60,000 nucleotides of DNA, taken from assembly GCF_008831285.2 (NCBI RefSeq), contig NC_045139.1, positions 3,110,704 to 3,170,703 of the forward strand, written 5' to 3'. The notes below the pieces were generated by a model. That model was not told the DNA's origin. It did no database searches and was given only the letters and a program-made list of their open reading frames with translations. Positions within the stretch are counted from its first letter, which is position 1. Each line of letters begins with the position of its first letter. The position numbers and the translations under genes are program-made. The DNA is from Nymphaea colorata (lineage: Eukaryota > Streptophyta > Magnoliopsida > Nymphaeales > Nymphaeaceae). This document shows, piece after piece, positions 11,701 through 22,062 of this stretch.

Positions 11701-14700
11701 GTGGATTTTCTGTACAGTATTTGTTTTTACTTTCTCAATTTGGTCATTTATTATGTGCAGATATTTTGCCGTGGCAGCAAAAATGAGACTAGGGGATTCA
11801 GGTTAGAGAATTTCTTTGAAATTGGTTCTGGTCACTAGTATGTTGAAATACATTGTTTCTTTTGCATATCTGGAATAGCTATTCTTAAGATGATTACCTG
11901 CTGGTTCTGAGCATCTTAATCAGTCTGCTTTTGTTCTAAAACGAATTGGGGCTGATATCGATATTAGTCGTGGAGCTGTAAAACTGTTCAAAATAAATAA
12001 CTACAGTTATAGAACGATGAAGTGGATATGTTTGTGTCGAATACTCAACCAGAAGTCCAGATCAAACCTATTCCAGGTTGGAAATTAAGTGATTGTTAAG
12101 GCTATTAGCTCTAGCCACCTTGCGTACAGGCCATGTTTGGGGCTTATCCATGTATTTAATTTGGTCCTCACCAAAGTGCTAGTTGTACTTGTAAGGTACT
12201 TCTCAATTTCAACTTAAAATCTTGCTTGAAATCTATTTTCAAATCCAACAAAATCTAGTTGAAATCTCCCAATCCAACGGCTGTTCCTTGGGCAGATTGG
12301 TTTGATCTTGATGGTCGAATACCCAACCTGCTAGTAGGCATACATGTGTGAAAAGTGACTATAACAGTCACAAAGAATACATATAATACCAAAAAGGCAC
12401 TAAGGCCAAGTGAAGAAGAGTAATACTCATTCAATAAACAATATAAAGGCTGTAAAACACAGCTTATACCTTACAAAGACTGTTACAAGGATATTTATAA
12501 GAGAGAATAAGAAGAGATGAGCTAAACTAGCCGTTGGGCTAGTTCCAACAGCTCTTAATAGAGCTGTTGGAACTGCCAACGGCTAGTTTGGCAGAAATAA
12601 TAAAAAAATAAAAATAAAAAATAAAGAGAAAAGAAAGAAATAAACTAAATCCTAAACTAATTCCTAACTAATCCTAAACTAGCTCTTAACTAAGATAATA
12701 CCTAATTAAGAGATAACAACAATAAGAAATCATATTTCTTAACACCCCCCCTTAAACTTACGGTGCTATCACCGAAAGTTTATCTAAAAGAAAGTTGAAT
12801 CTGGGAGAACATAGAGGCTTTGTGAAGAAATCAGCCAGCTGGAACTCGGAGGAGACATATGGAAGTTTGATAGTCTTCTTCAAAAATTCTTCACGAACAT
12901 AGTGACAGTCCATTTCTATATGCTTTGTTCGTTCATGGAATGTTTGATTCTTGGCAATGTAGATAGAACTCTTGTTGTCGCAGCATAAATCAGTGGGTTC
13001 TTCTATCTTTATTCCCATATCAAGGAGCATTTGGCGAAGCCAGACAATTTCCATAGTTGTAGAAGCCATGGCTCGATATTCAGCTTCAGTAGAGGATAGT
13101 GAGACTTTCTGTTGCTTTTTGCATTTCCATGAGATGAGTGATTCTCCTAGAAAAACACAAAATCCAGTAGTTGAGTGTCTATCATTAGGATCTCCTCCCC
13201 AATCAGCATCAGTATAAGCAATCAAGTTCAAGGAGGAAGAGGAAGACATAAATACTCCCTTGTTTATTGTTCCCTTAATATATCTGATGATACGAAGAAC
13301 AGCTCCCATATGAACGGTTGATGGAGCATGTTGAAATTGACTCACAGTATGAACTGCATGAGCAATGTCAGGCCGAGTGATGCTAAGGTACATCAAGGAT
13401 CCCACAAGTTGTCGGTAAGGAGTGGGATTGGCAAGTGGAACTCCATCATCAATCTTCATCTTGCTTCCTACTGCTTCAGGAGTTTCTGTGACCTTATCAT
13501 CTGTTATGCCTGATTTAGCAATGATCTCTGCAGCAAACTTAGTTTGTGACAAAAAATATCCTCTAGTAGAGTATGCAACCTCAATACCCAAGAAGTACGT
13601 TAGAAAACCTAAATCTTTCATTTCAAAAGTTTCTTGTAGTAATTTCTTACATTCTTTAATACCTTCCTTATCACTACCTGTAATGATCATATCATCAACA
13701 TACAGTAGAAGAATTATGATACCTGCAGTAGTATACTTAACAAACAAGGCAGTGTCAGTTAAGCAAGAATGAAACCCATAATCAGAAATAACAGAATTAA
13801 AACGGTCAAACCAAGCTTTAGGAGCTTGTTTGAGGCCATAAAGAGCCTTCTTAAGTCTAAGAACTTTCCTTTGAGGAACAGACAACCCTGGTGGTACTTC
13901 CATATAAACCTCTTCCATAAGATCCCCATTTAAAAAGGCATTTTTAACATCCATTTGATAGATATTCCAGTTTTTAACAGATGCTAAAGCAATAAGGGTC
14001 CTAACAGTAGTCATTCTAGCTACAGGGGCAAATGTTTCCTCATAGTCAATACCATATTCTTGAGTGTAACCTTTGGCAACAAGCCTTGCTTTATACCTTT
14101 CTAGGGATCCATCACTTTTAGTTTTCACCTTGTATACCCACTTGCATCCAATAGTCTTTTTCCCTATAGGTAAATCTTGTATTTCCCAAGTTTGGGCTTT
14201 TCTCAAGGCATCCAATTCTTCTAACATGGCATTCTTCCACTCAATATATTTGGATGCTTCATTAAAAGTAGAAGGTTCAAAGTGAGAGTGAATGGCATTA
14301 ATTCTAGCTCTATGAGATGGAGTAAAAGTTTCATAAGACACAAACCTATTGGGTTGTCTTACATTTCTAGTGGATCTCCTAAGGTTTTCTCCACTTTGAG
14401 TTGGTTGGAGATCAATGGTCTCATGATGTTCTTCTTCACCAACTTCTTGTTGCCGGTTTCTTCTATGATAAGTGATTATATCCTTGGCCATTCTACTATC
14501 ATTACCACCAGTGTTGCTATCATCACCATCATGCATTTCATCATCACATTGAGAAAGGAACTTAAATAAAAAGGAATAATCATTATTGTGTTGTGACTCC
14601 CCACAATTTTTAAAACCACTTTCATCTTCACAAAACCTTACATTCCTTGAGACAATGATCTTGTCTTTAATTGAGTCATAACATTTGTAGCCTTTTTGGG

Positions 14701-17700
14701 TTTCAGAATAACCAATAAAAGCACATTCAATAACTTTTGAACTTAGCTTATCAGCCTTGTCATTAAGAACAAAACATTTGCATCCAAAAATACGAAGTCT
14801 ATTGAAATCGGGTTCATACTTGAATAATTTTTCAAACGGAGTGGTATTATGTAAAACTTTTGAAGGCATTCTGTTTATAAGATAAACAGAGGCAAGTGCG
14901 GTTTCAGCCCAAAAGTTTTTAGGCACATTTTTGGAAATAAGAAGGGTTCTTGTTGTTTCAATTATGTGCCTATGTTTTCTTTCTGAAAGTCCATTTTGTT
15001 GAGGTGTTCTTGGACAAGATTTTTGGTGGACTATCCCATAGTTTTTCAAATATCTTTCGAACTCATTTGAAATGTATTCACCTCCGGAATCAGTCCTTAA
15101 AATTTTTAATTTAGCATTGAATTGTGTTTGTACTAACATGTGAAAATTTTTGAATATCTCAAAAACTTCGGATTTATATTTTAGGAAATATATCCAACAA
15201 TACCTAGTGAAGTCATCAACAAAGATCACATAATATGATAGCCCTCCTTTTGACATGATAGGAGAGGGTCCCCATACATCGGAATGAACAAGCTCAAAAG
15301 GCAAAGAAGAGAAGAAGTTCCTTTCTCCAAAAGATAAAGATTTCATTTTTCCATGTATACAATCATTACATTTAAAATTTTCAATACAAATATTCTTGGT
15401 AGGGTTCATCATAGACAATTTTCTAACATTTGGATGACCTAATCTTTGGTGCCAAACATTGATGTCCACATTTTCAACATAGTGACAAAACTTTTCTTTG
15501 GGGATGCATAAATTGTCCATGTAGTAAAGGTCCCCTTTTCTAAAACCTTCCCCAATCAATCTCCCGGTTTGGTGATCCTGCACCAAACATTTATTTGATG
15601 AGAAAACAACATCAAATCCAAGATCTGAGATTTGTGACACAGAAAGTAAGTTAAGATTAAGTTTAGGAACATAACTAACTTTTGGAACAAAAAATTTTTG
15701 TTTTCCAAATTCTTTTTCAAAATTCCCAATCCCTTTAACACTTAAAGAAGTTCCATCGGCGGTAACAACATTTGATTCTTTTCTTGTTCTTTCAAATTTG
15801 GTCAAAGATGATATATTTGGTGTCATATGAAAAGATGCACCAGAATCTAAAAGCCAAGAAAACATACCAGGAGTGTTGGAGATGGATGCCGTTGTTGCTA
15901 GTGCTCCGGAATTTGACTCCTTGATCATGGGTTGAAGGGCTGTCATGATTTGATTCAACGTTGTGGATATAGATGATAGATCACATCCTTCATTTGTGAC
16001 ATTTGCGGCCTTTCTTTGATCAAATTGTCTAATGTTGTAATGTCCACCTTGAGGAAATGAAATTCCCCGGTTGTGTTGCCCTCCTTGTGGATATGAAGTT
16101 CCTCCTTTGAGAAAATTTCCTCCAAGATTCCGCGATTGTCCTTCATTGTTGTTCAACTTTGGGCAACTAGGTCTTATGTGACCCGGTTCATGACAAAAGT
16201 GGCAAATAACTTTATATTCTCCTCTAATTTGATTCTTAAAGTGAGGAGGTCTAAAAGACTTGATGTTGTTTCCAGGTCTAGAGGCGGCTAAGGCTCTTTC
16301 TTCTTCTTGTTTTGAGACAAGAACACTATCTTTATCCATTTCTTTGGATAATTTCATTCTAGTTTCCTCTCCACTTAGCTTTGTAAGAAGTTCATGAATG
16401 AGTGGAGGAGAGGATGAAGAAAGAAGGGCTGACCTTATTTGTTCAAATTCGGGCCGTAGCCCTTGAAGGAATTGAAAAAACCGAAATTCAACTATTTCAT
16501 TTCTTCTAATCTCATGGCATTTGCAGTCCAACCCTAGTTCGGGACTTAGTTGATCTAACTCATTCCATACACTAGAGATTTCCATGAAAAATTCTCTAAC
16601 ATTTTTCTCTCCTTGCTTGATACTTTGGGCCTTTTGAATCAAAAGATACTTTCGGGCCATATCTTTTTGGGTGAACATTCCCTTAAGATATTCCCAAACT
16701 TCACTAGCCTTTTCATAATACATAAGATTTTGGGCAATTCTAGGTTCAATACTTCCATAAATCCATTCTTTAATCCTAGAATTTTTAGCTTCCCAATCGT
16801 CTAATTTTTTGTAATATTCATTCATAGCATTTTGTCTTTCCACTCCATCTAGTTGTTTTTCAATCTCATTTTCTATTTTGGTCAACTTGAGAGTGGGAGG
16901 GATAGACGTACCTCTTATGAAGCCCCATAAATATTTTCCTTTGATATGCATTTCCAAACATTTTGCCCATAGTGTATAATTGGTTCCGTCAAGCTTGTAT
17001 GGAGCATAATAGCTTCCTCCTTCAATTGAAACTTTGGAGTCTTCCATGAGAGCAATACTTGAAACAATAATCTCCAAGGAAGTCAAGAAAAAACTCTTCT
17101 AGAAATTTCACCAAACAGTTGGTGAGCAACCGCAGCAAAAAGGCCTTCAAGAAATTATATCCTCCAGCAAAGAATCTCTTCAATCAAACCAGCAACATAA
17201 AATCTCAGCAGCAGCCTTTAACAAGCTTTGAGAATCAGCCCAATGGCTCTGATACCATGTGAAAAGTGACTATAACAGTCACAAAGAATACATATAATAC
17301 CAAAAAGGCACTAAGGCCAAGTGAAGAAGAGTAATACTCATTCAATAAACAATATAAAGGCTGTAAAACACAGCTTATACCTTACAAAGACTGTTACAAG
17401 GATATTTATAAGAGAGAATAAGAAGAGATGAGCTAAACTAGCCGTTGGGCTAGTTCCAACAGCTCTTAATAGAGCTGTTGGAACTGCCAACGGCTAGTTT
17501 GGCAGAAATAATAAAAAAATAAAAAAATAAAAAATAAAAATAAAGAGAAAAGAAAGAAATAAACTAAATCCTAAACTAATTCCTAACTAATCCTAAACTA
17601 GCTCTTAACTAAGATAATACCTAATTAAGAGATAACAACAATAAGAAATCATATTTCTTAACAACATGCTCAGTATGGCTGGAAGCTTGGGGCGACATCC

Positions 17701-18899
17701 CTGGGTGGTGGAGATGGGTGGAACAGGCAGGCTCCTATGCAAGAAATGGCTATTTATGTCCTTGTTTTCATCTGATAAGTTATCTATGTTTTTAGCTCTC
17801 GTGTCAATTTATCCATCAAATCAGTCATTGAAGGTTCGTTGATTAGTAGATTTAAAAAGGAGTAAGTTTACATAAGAAGTTCTACTATTGCTGTAATTGA
17901 TTGGTGTCCCATTCATGCCTTAAACCCTCTGCTTCCATTACATTCAAGACTGGGCAAGGTAGCTCGATCATGTACCTATGCAGATTAGTTTCTGAGCCTC
18001 AGCAATTCCTCTCTTCCTTTTCTGACACTGTTAGCTATGTTGAAACTTTAGCCTGTGAATATGTTCAGATATGAAATACTGGCTTGCTGTTGTGGTTTAT
18101 ACTAGAATATTGCTTTTTGTAGCTTATACTAGAATGTCCAAGATTGTTCTTGATTGCTAGTTCATGTCTCTTCTGTTTACTAATCTTTTGGGTTGTGACA
18201 GTTGTGGATTATGGGTGCTGCTACACTCACTATCTGTCAGAGTTGATGACGCAGAGAGTCATTTGGCTTTTTCTACCATCTGCAGCTTCATTCATGACTT
18301 TTTTATTTGTGAGGAATGTCGTCAGCATTTCTATAAGATGTGCTCCAGGTATTAATACATTTGATTGTCTTTTATAGTTTTATTTTGGACCTTTTCTTTG
18401 ATGTTCCGTCTGTCAATGTGGTTGCAGCGTAGCCAGTCCTTTCAATAAAACCCAGGATTTTGCCTTGTGGCTGTGGAGAACACACAACAAGGTTAATCAG
18501 AGGCTAATGAAAGAAGAAGAAGCACTTAAGACTGGAGACCCGAAGTTTCCAAAGAAGGTCTGGCCATCCAGACTTCTTTGTTCATCTTGTTACTTGTCTG
18601 CCGATGGAGAAGAAAATGATGCTACCAAAGTTAAATGGAATGAAACGGAAGTGTTCCATTTCCTAATTGGATACTATGGAAAGACAATCAAGTCGGCTTC
18701 AGATATTTTGAGTAGGAAAGAGAGTCACACAGACATGGTTGATGACCTGACAGGATCCAATGCAGTTGCTGTACCTGTTGGTGCTGCATTAGCCATTGCT
18801 TTTGCCAGCTGCGCTTTTGGAGTACTTGCTTGGTACTGGCGATTACAGCAGAAGAGTCGGAAGTATCTGCATCAACGGTATTCTTCAAAGAACATATGA
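8724..18899 (+). CDS. QSOX: Quiescin-sulfhydryl oxidase (QSOX), 11 coding exons
   Basis: FAD-dependent sulfhydryl oxidases of this family make disulfide bonds in secretory-pathway proteins and pass electrons to O2, giving H2O2. Coding exons are 8724-8980, 9316-9340, 9423-9515, 9975-10156, 10488-10560, 10663-10731, 10813-10886, 10966-11122, 11761-11801, 18202-18348 and 18428-18899. They sum to 1590 nt, or 529 residues plus TGA, close to the plant family length. Domains: signal peptide (about 1-26), thioredoxin-like domain with redox motif C87-P-A-C90, then the helix-rich middle part. The Erv/ALR domain follows (CGLWVLLHSLSVR from 325), with active CEEC at 360-363, FAD-binding HNKVN near 392-396 and CSSC at 424-427. 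A C-terminal membrane helix lies at about 485-510. Intron 4 uses a GC donor (10157). Exon 6 could use an alternative acceptor. Intron 9 contains the antisense Copia. The start at 8724 was chosen over in-frame 8679 because it puts the hydrophobic signal nearer the N-terminus. Confidence 0.93.
10157..10158 (+). other. Non-canonical GC splice donor (QSOX intron 4)
   Basis: The exon ends ATAGGCAG and the intron begins GCATGC. The acceptor is AATAACAG at 10480-10487. Joining AG to G restores the frame (ATA GGC AGG AGT, Ile-Gly-Arg-Ser). No GT nearby gives an in-frame join with the family's Trp-Ile-Asn-Lys-Gln-Ile-Gly segment. GC-AG introns are a known minor class of U2-type introns. Confidence 0.75.
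12347..12744 (-). repeat. 3' LTR of the Copia element (left copy)
   Basis: This 398-bp LTR runs from TGTGAAAAGTGAC to TTTCTTAACA on the plus strand. It matches the right LTR base for base apart from the length of the A-rich tract near 12600-12625. Near one end it contains a short palindrome, GTGACT-ATAAC-AGTCAC. Confidence 0.95.
12527..12586. repeat. LTR internal inverted repeat (hairpin)
   Basis: The inner arms TTCCAACAGCTCT and AGAGCTGTTGGAA are perfect complements around a TAAT loop. The outer arms CTAGCCGTTGG and CCAACGGCTAG are also perfect complements. Together they could fold into a 60-nt two-part stem. The same structure is at 17438-17497 in the other LTR. Confidence 0.85.
12745..12757 (-). 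other. Polypurine tract of the Copia element
   Basis: On the minus strand this reads GTTTAAGGGGGGG and lies directly between the polyprotein stop codon and the 3' LTR. This is where plus-strand synthesis is primed in LTR retrotransposons. Confidence 0.85.
12758..17086 (-). CDS. Copia gag-pol polyprotein, 1442 aa, intact
   Basis: One uninterrupted frame encodes all Copia functions. Gag starts with the LDGTNYTLWAKCLEMHIKG segment (about 32-50) and has a zinc knuckle CHFCHEPGHIRPSC near 295. The aspartic protease motif WLLDSGASFHMT is near 410. The pre-integrase HHCC zinc finger (WHQRLGHPN onward) is near 540-580. The integrase core has its D, D and E in HSDVWGP (about 600), LRTDSGGEY (about 663) and NGLSERKH (about 698). 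The reverse transcriptase carries LYVDDMIITG near 1129. RNase H carries YTDADWGGD near 1290 and SSTEAEYRA further on. The order protease-integrase-RT-RNase H is the Copia order. The first ATG at 17086 is used here, though ATGGAAGACTCC 13 codons later is an equally plausible start. There are no frameshifts or internal stops, which fits the near-identical LTRs. Confidence 0.96.
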   Translation of the reverse strand: MTSLEIIVSSIALMEDSKVSIEGGSYYAPYKLDGTNYTLWAKCLEMHIKGKYLWGFIRGTSIPPTLKLTKIENEIEKQLDGVERQNAMNEYYKKLDDWEAKNSRIKEWIYGSIEPRIAQNLMYYEKASEVWEYLKGMFTQKDMARKYLLIQKAQSIKQGEKNVREFFMEISSVWNELDQLSPELGLDCKCHEIRRNEIVEFRFFQFLQGLRPEFEQIRSALLSSSSPPLIHELLTKLSGEETRMKLSKEMDKDSVLVSKQEEERALAASRPGNNIKSFRPPHFKNQIRGEYKVICHFCHEPGHIRPSCPKLNNNEGQSRNLGGNFLKGGTSYPQGGQHNRGISFPQGGHYNIRQFDQRKAANVTNEGCDLSSISTTLNQIMTALQPMIKESNSGALATTASISNTPGMFSWLLDSGASFHMTPNISSLTKFERTRKESNVVTADGTSLSVKGIGNFEKEFGKQKFFVPKVSYVPKLNLNLLSVSQISDLGFDVVFSSNKCLVQDHQTGRLIGEGFRKGDLYYMDNLCIPKEKFCHYVENVDINVWHQRLGHPNVRKLSMMNPTKNICIENFKCNDCIHGKMKSLSFGERNFFSSLPFELVHSDVWGPSPIMSKGGLSYYVIFVDDFTRYCWIYFLKYKSEVFEIFKNFHMLVQTQFNAKLKILRTDSGGEYISNEFERYLKNYGIVHQKSCPRTPQQNGLSERKHRHIIETTRTLLISKNVPKNFWAETALASVYLINRMPSKVLHNTTPFEKLFKYEPDFNRLRIFGCKCFVLNDKADKLSSKVIECAFIGYSETQKGYKCYDSIKDKIIVSRNVRFCEDESGFKNCGESQHNNDYSFLFKFLSQCDDEMHDGDDSNTGGNDSRMAKDIITYHRRNRQQEVGEEEHHETIDLQPTQSGENLRRSTRNVRQPNRFVSYETFTPSHRARINAIHSHFEPSTFNEASKYIEWKNAMLEELDALRKAQTWEIQDLPIGKKTIGCKWVYKVKTKSDGSLERYKARLVAKGYTQEYGIDYEETFAPVARMTTVRTLIALASVKNWNIYQMDVKNAFLNGDLMEEVYMEVPPGLSVPQRKVLRLKKALYGLKQAPKAWFDRFNSVISDYGFHSCLTDTALFVKYTTAGIIILLLYVDDMIITGSDKEGIKECKKLLQETFEMKDLGFLTYFLGIEVAYSTRGYFLSQTKFAAEIIAKSGITDDKVTETPEAVGSKMKIDDGVPLANPTPYRQLVGSLMYLSITRPDIAHAVHTVSQFQHAPSTVHMGAVLRIIRYIKGTINKGVFMSSSSSLNLIAYTDADWGGDPNDRHSTTGFCVFLGESLISWKCKKQQKVSLSSTEAEYRAMASTTMEIVWLRQMLLDMGIKIEEPTDLCCDNKSSIYIAKNQTFHERTKHIEMDCHYVREEFLKKTIKLPYVSSEFQLADFFTKPLCSPRFNFLLDKLSVIAP
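17087..17244 (-). other. Copia leader between PBS and gag
   Basis: This untranslated leader of about 158 bp probably holds packaging signals. On the plus strand it is A-rich, with several CAGCAA/CAGCAG words. No reading frame is seen. Confidence 0.5.
17245..17257 (-). other. Primer-binding site for initiator Met-tRNA
   Basis: The minus strand reads TGGTATCAGAGCC immediately next to the 5' LTR. This is the standard plant Copia primer site, complementary to the 3' end of initiator Met-tRNA. Confidence 0.93.
17403..17410 (-). promoter_or_regulatory. Probable TATA box of the Copia 5' LTR
   Basis: The minus strand reads TATAAATA within CTCTCTTATAAATATCC. The start of transcription would be expected some 25-35 bp further on, near 17375, giving an R-U5 part of about 115 bp. 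This promoter points against QSOX transcription. Confidence 0.6.
17438..17497. repeat. LTR internal inverted repeat (hairpin), 5' LTR copy
   Basis: This has the same perfect two-part palindrome as 12527-12586. In this copy it lies a few tens of bases upstream of the presumed TATA box, in U3, so it could be a cis-regulatory element as well as an RNA or DNA hairpin. Confidence 0.85.
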
Positions 18900-21800
18900 T
18901 TAATGGGACGGTAATTGTTAAATCTCTTAAGTGGCATTCATGATGAGATCACATAATGACTGATTGACATTCTTTTGGTTTATTAAGCAGGGAAGGAGCA
19001 TTAACCAATCATGCAAGGTCATGAAGCTTAGGTACATCGGCAAGCTTCCTTTGAGGTTCTATGAATGGGGAAGATGTGCATACTCTAGATATTTCCATGT
19101 GTGTCTTTTACCTGCGACGTGTATCGGTTCACTAAACACCAGTTTAGTGTTCGGTGGAGCAACATCTGAATATCCATCTTAAAATAGGATGGATCCTGTT
19201 GTCTGTATTTCACACCATATCATGTCAATTTTTTTACAGCTTTTTGTATTTTAAGATGATATTTGGATCCCTGCCAATTATGTATTTCTACGGCGTGTGC
19301 AGCTTGTGAACAAATTTTTGGGAAGTTCTGTTGAATTTCTCTAATGATCACGTTTGCAAGAGTGGTCGGAAATTCATATTCCAGCTTCGAGAGAATTTGA
19401 GGATTATTTGCAGTTGGCGTCCAGTGGAACACAAGTTTGGTATACTACAATTTGGGCAGTACATATTATCTTCCATGTTAATGAAGCGGTGCAGGAAGCA
19501 GAGTATTAAAAATTCAGAGAAGCAGATTGAAAGATGAGATCAGCTTCAGCATGATAAAATTCTGCAGCATCAAGCTCTGGGAACTTCTTTGAGGCCTTAC
19601 GAAATCTTGCATTCTGCTTAAAATTCTATTCTGGTTCTATTTATCTCTTGAGGTGGAATTTGCCTTTTTGAGGATCACCTTTCTTTTTTGTGTCAAATTC
19701 AGACATTGCAACTGCCTTCGTGTTCTTTCCCTTTATTTCTCTATGAGTGCCGAAACGAAGATTCCCATGTCTACCATTGATGCAGATCAAGATGACCACC
19801 TATATAGTTCATTCTACAACTTGACCATCTCGACTTAAAAAGTTTTACCTGACATAATCCAAGCGGGTAGGATCCTTTGTTGTTGTTCGTAACTTGGATC
19901 AGTGCCCTATTCCATATTGGATGCACTTACTGAATCCACACTAAACTATTGAAATCCAGGAAGAATACCAATGCATGTATTTCAGGTTCTTGACAATGTT
20001 GATCATGATGCTGGGTTTTCCCTTTTAGTTAATGAAACTTGAGCATCGCTTGGTTGCCCCATATTGCGTGTAAAAGAATGGGCCCATGCTTCTTTGAGCG
20101 GCATTTGGAAAGGAATACATGAGAACTCTCTCTAACTTGTTTGGGGGATGTGTGTGGACAGGCCCCATTTTAAGTGAGAAAACATTTGGATATCATGTTC
20201 AAGCTGATAAATATGTTTACTTTTACTTGAGAATGATAACAATTAGATCAAAATAGTTTGTAAACTGGTTAACTTGTATAGTCGTAATACAATCTTAATT
20301 TTTTTTTCTTGAGATAAAACATATAATATAATGCATGTCATCTACTGAGTAGAACATCATAGATACATCCATTGATTTTCAATAGAATATTGCTGTAAAA
20401 TGGGCCTTAAAACAAAAGGTCGGGCAGATCGAAGCACACATGGAGACATGCCCCAAGGAGCATGATATAGCTGGTTGTACAGACAGATCGGTGAGTTTGG
20501 TCTCACCGATTCCGTCATCAGATCGATTTTTTTGAGATCAATTCTTTTGAGAGTTGCCCTTCTGGGTCAATGGAGTAAAGGGTACCAAGTTGAAGATACA
20601 ATATTCCTACTTTAGAGCCTGATTCAATCTTTGACACTGGTGGCTGGGAAAGGGAGCTTTGGCTCTTGCTCATGGGGTGGAATATTTTTCGCACTTATTG
20701 CACACACAAGAACATTTGTATACATTTGTCTGTGTGTGTGTGTATATATATATATATATAGTCTTTACCAGTGACAGTCTAGCTGCCTAATTTCATGATC
20801 ATGTCCATGAAAATGCCAACCTAACACTTCATGTTTTGATACCTAACATGGTGAAACTCACTGTACTGCTCGAGAGCATTTCATAAAAATTCAAGCGCAC
20901 CGCAGCTAATGGTACTTTAATGAGATGGCCACTCGGCTTTATTATCAACCAGCAAGAACCTTGACTGATTCGACCTGTCCTTCAATGAAATAAAATATGA
21001 GCAAAGGAGATCATAAATGTTCAAAAACTTTCGGTACGGGAGATATGGATACTAGCGAATTCCTCTTGCTATTTTAACTTTATATGGTGGAATTAGGGGG
21101 AAACTTTATTGCTCTTCTGCTTGAGAATGACAGGCAGGTGAAATATTGAATGACCCAGTTTCAAAGAAGGATCCAAGTCAGCTATTTGCATTTATCATTC
21201 TCTCCCCTCATGAGAACGTGCTTTTCTTCCAAGTAACTTTGTAGAGTACTGATCCAAGTTAGGCCTAGGCTAGCATGGTGATGACTTAGTAAGTATATTC
21301 AACATGGAATTTGGGATAGACTATTAGATAGACAGTGGTGATTTGGATTTTATAATCATCAACTCTCTATACAAGCCAAAACATGCATAGACCTTGAAGG
21401 CAGGATGCTAACCATATGATTTTACCATTTTAGGCGAGCGTCACGGTTTCCTATGTAGTAAATAGAAACAATAATAATTCTTACCTGTAACTTATATATT
21501 AATTCCTACTTAATCACTTGAAGGACACAAAATATTTGTATAATAGAGAGACATGCCAACTTTGGAGGTACATGTGTACCATGCCTTGTTCCATGGTTGT
21601 TGTCCTTTGTGTAAAACTCTCTAGAGTACAGGCCCCTTTCCTACCCATTATAGAAGTCTGGCATTTCTTTGGCATTGTGACAAATGATTCACAGCTTGGA
21701 TTATGATCTCTAGATGTCCTTCAACTTTGAGGATGAAAGCAAACCACAAACCTGGTTAAATAGATATTTACCAGCTTATGTCAAAGGGTAGATCCCAGGC

Positions 21801-22019
21801 ATTGATTTAATGGCCATCTTCCATTTAAAATTCTCGAAGGGTGTGTGTGCATGTGTACCTCTGATTTAAGGTTTGATGTGTTTTTATTACTTTAAATTCC
21901 AAGATTTCGGATCCAGAATTTCTAACAAGGATCATAATTTTTCTTTCTGGTGGAAGAGGATACATGAATTGCATCATGAATTCGTAGTTCTTGCATCTTA
22001 ACATTCACGAATCTTAAAT

Positions 22020-22022
<3 letters not shown>

Positions 22023-22054
<32 letters not shown>
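22023..22054. repeat. (CT)n microsatellite
   Basis: About 16 uninterrupted CT units, followed by TTTCTTTG. Confidence 0.95.

Positions 22055-22062
<8 letters not shown>

Larger units (their letters stand above)
17258..17663 (-). repeat. 5' LTR of the Copia element (right copy)
   Basis: This 406-bp LTR acts as the promoter of the element and reads towards lower coordinates. It is 8 bp longer than the left LTR because of its A-rich tract near 17510-17545. It is otherwise identical by eye. Confidence 0.95.
12342..17668 (-). mobile_element. Complete Ty1/copia LTR retrotransposon in QSOX intron 9
   Basis: The element runs 12347-17663 (5317 bp) and is flanked by a 5-bp target duplication ACATG (12342-12346 and 17664-17668). 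The LTRs begin TG and end CA. Internal parts in minus-strand order are: 5' LTR (right copy), primer-binding site matching the initiator-Met tRNA end, a 158-bp leader, one long gag-pol frame, a polypurine tract, and the 3' LTR (left copy). The two LTRs differ only by indels totalling 8 bp in an A-rich run and by no substitution that I could find, so insertion was recent. It sits antisense to QSOX. Removing it would leave an intron of about 1.08 kb, against 6.4 kb now. All parts needed for autonomous movement appear present. Confidence 0.96.

Noticed and set aside
11542-11838. 98-codon plus-strand frame overlapping QSOX exon 9
   Set aside because: It only continues the exon 9 reading frame into flanking introns. 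The upstream part is T-rich intron and it has no separate gene features.
13422-16804. Plus-strand frames within 13-17 kb
   Set aside because: They are antisense shadows of the Copia polyprotein, which has recognisable domains across its whole length on the minus strand.
19000-19540. An additional QSOX exon after 18963
   Set aside because: A donor at CAACG|GTATTC and acceptor before GGAAGGAGC would be possible, but the unspliced end RYSSKNI stops cleanly and resembles the family tail. There was no positive evidence for another exon.
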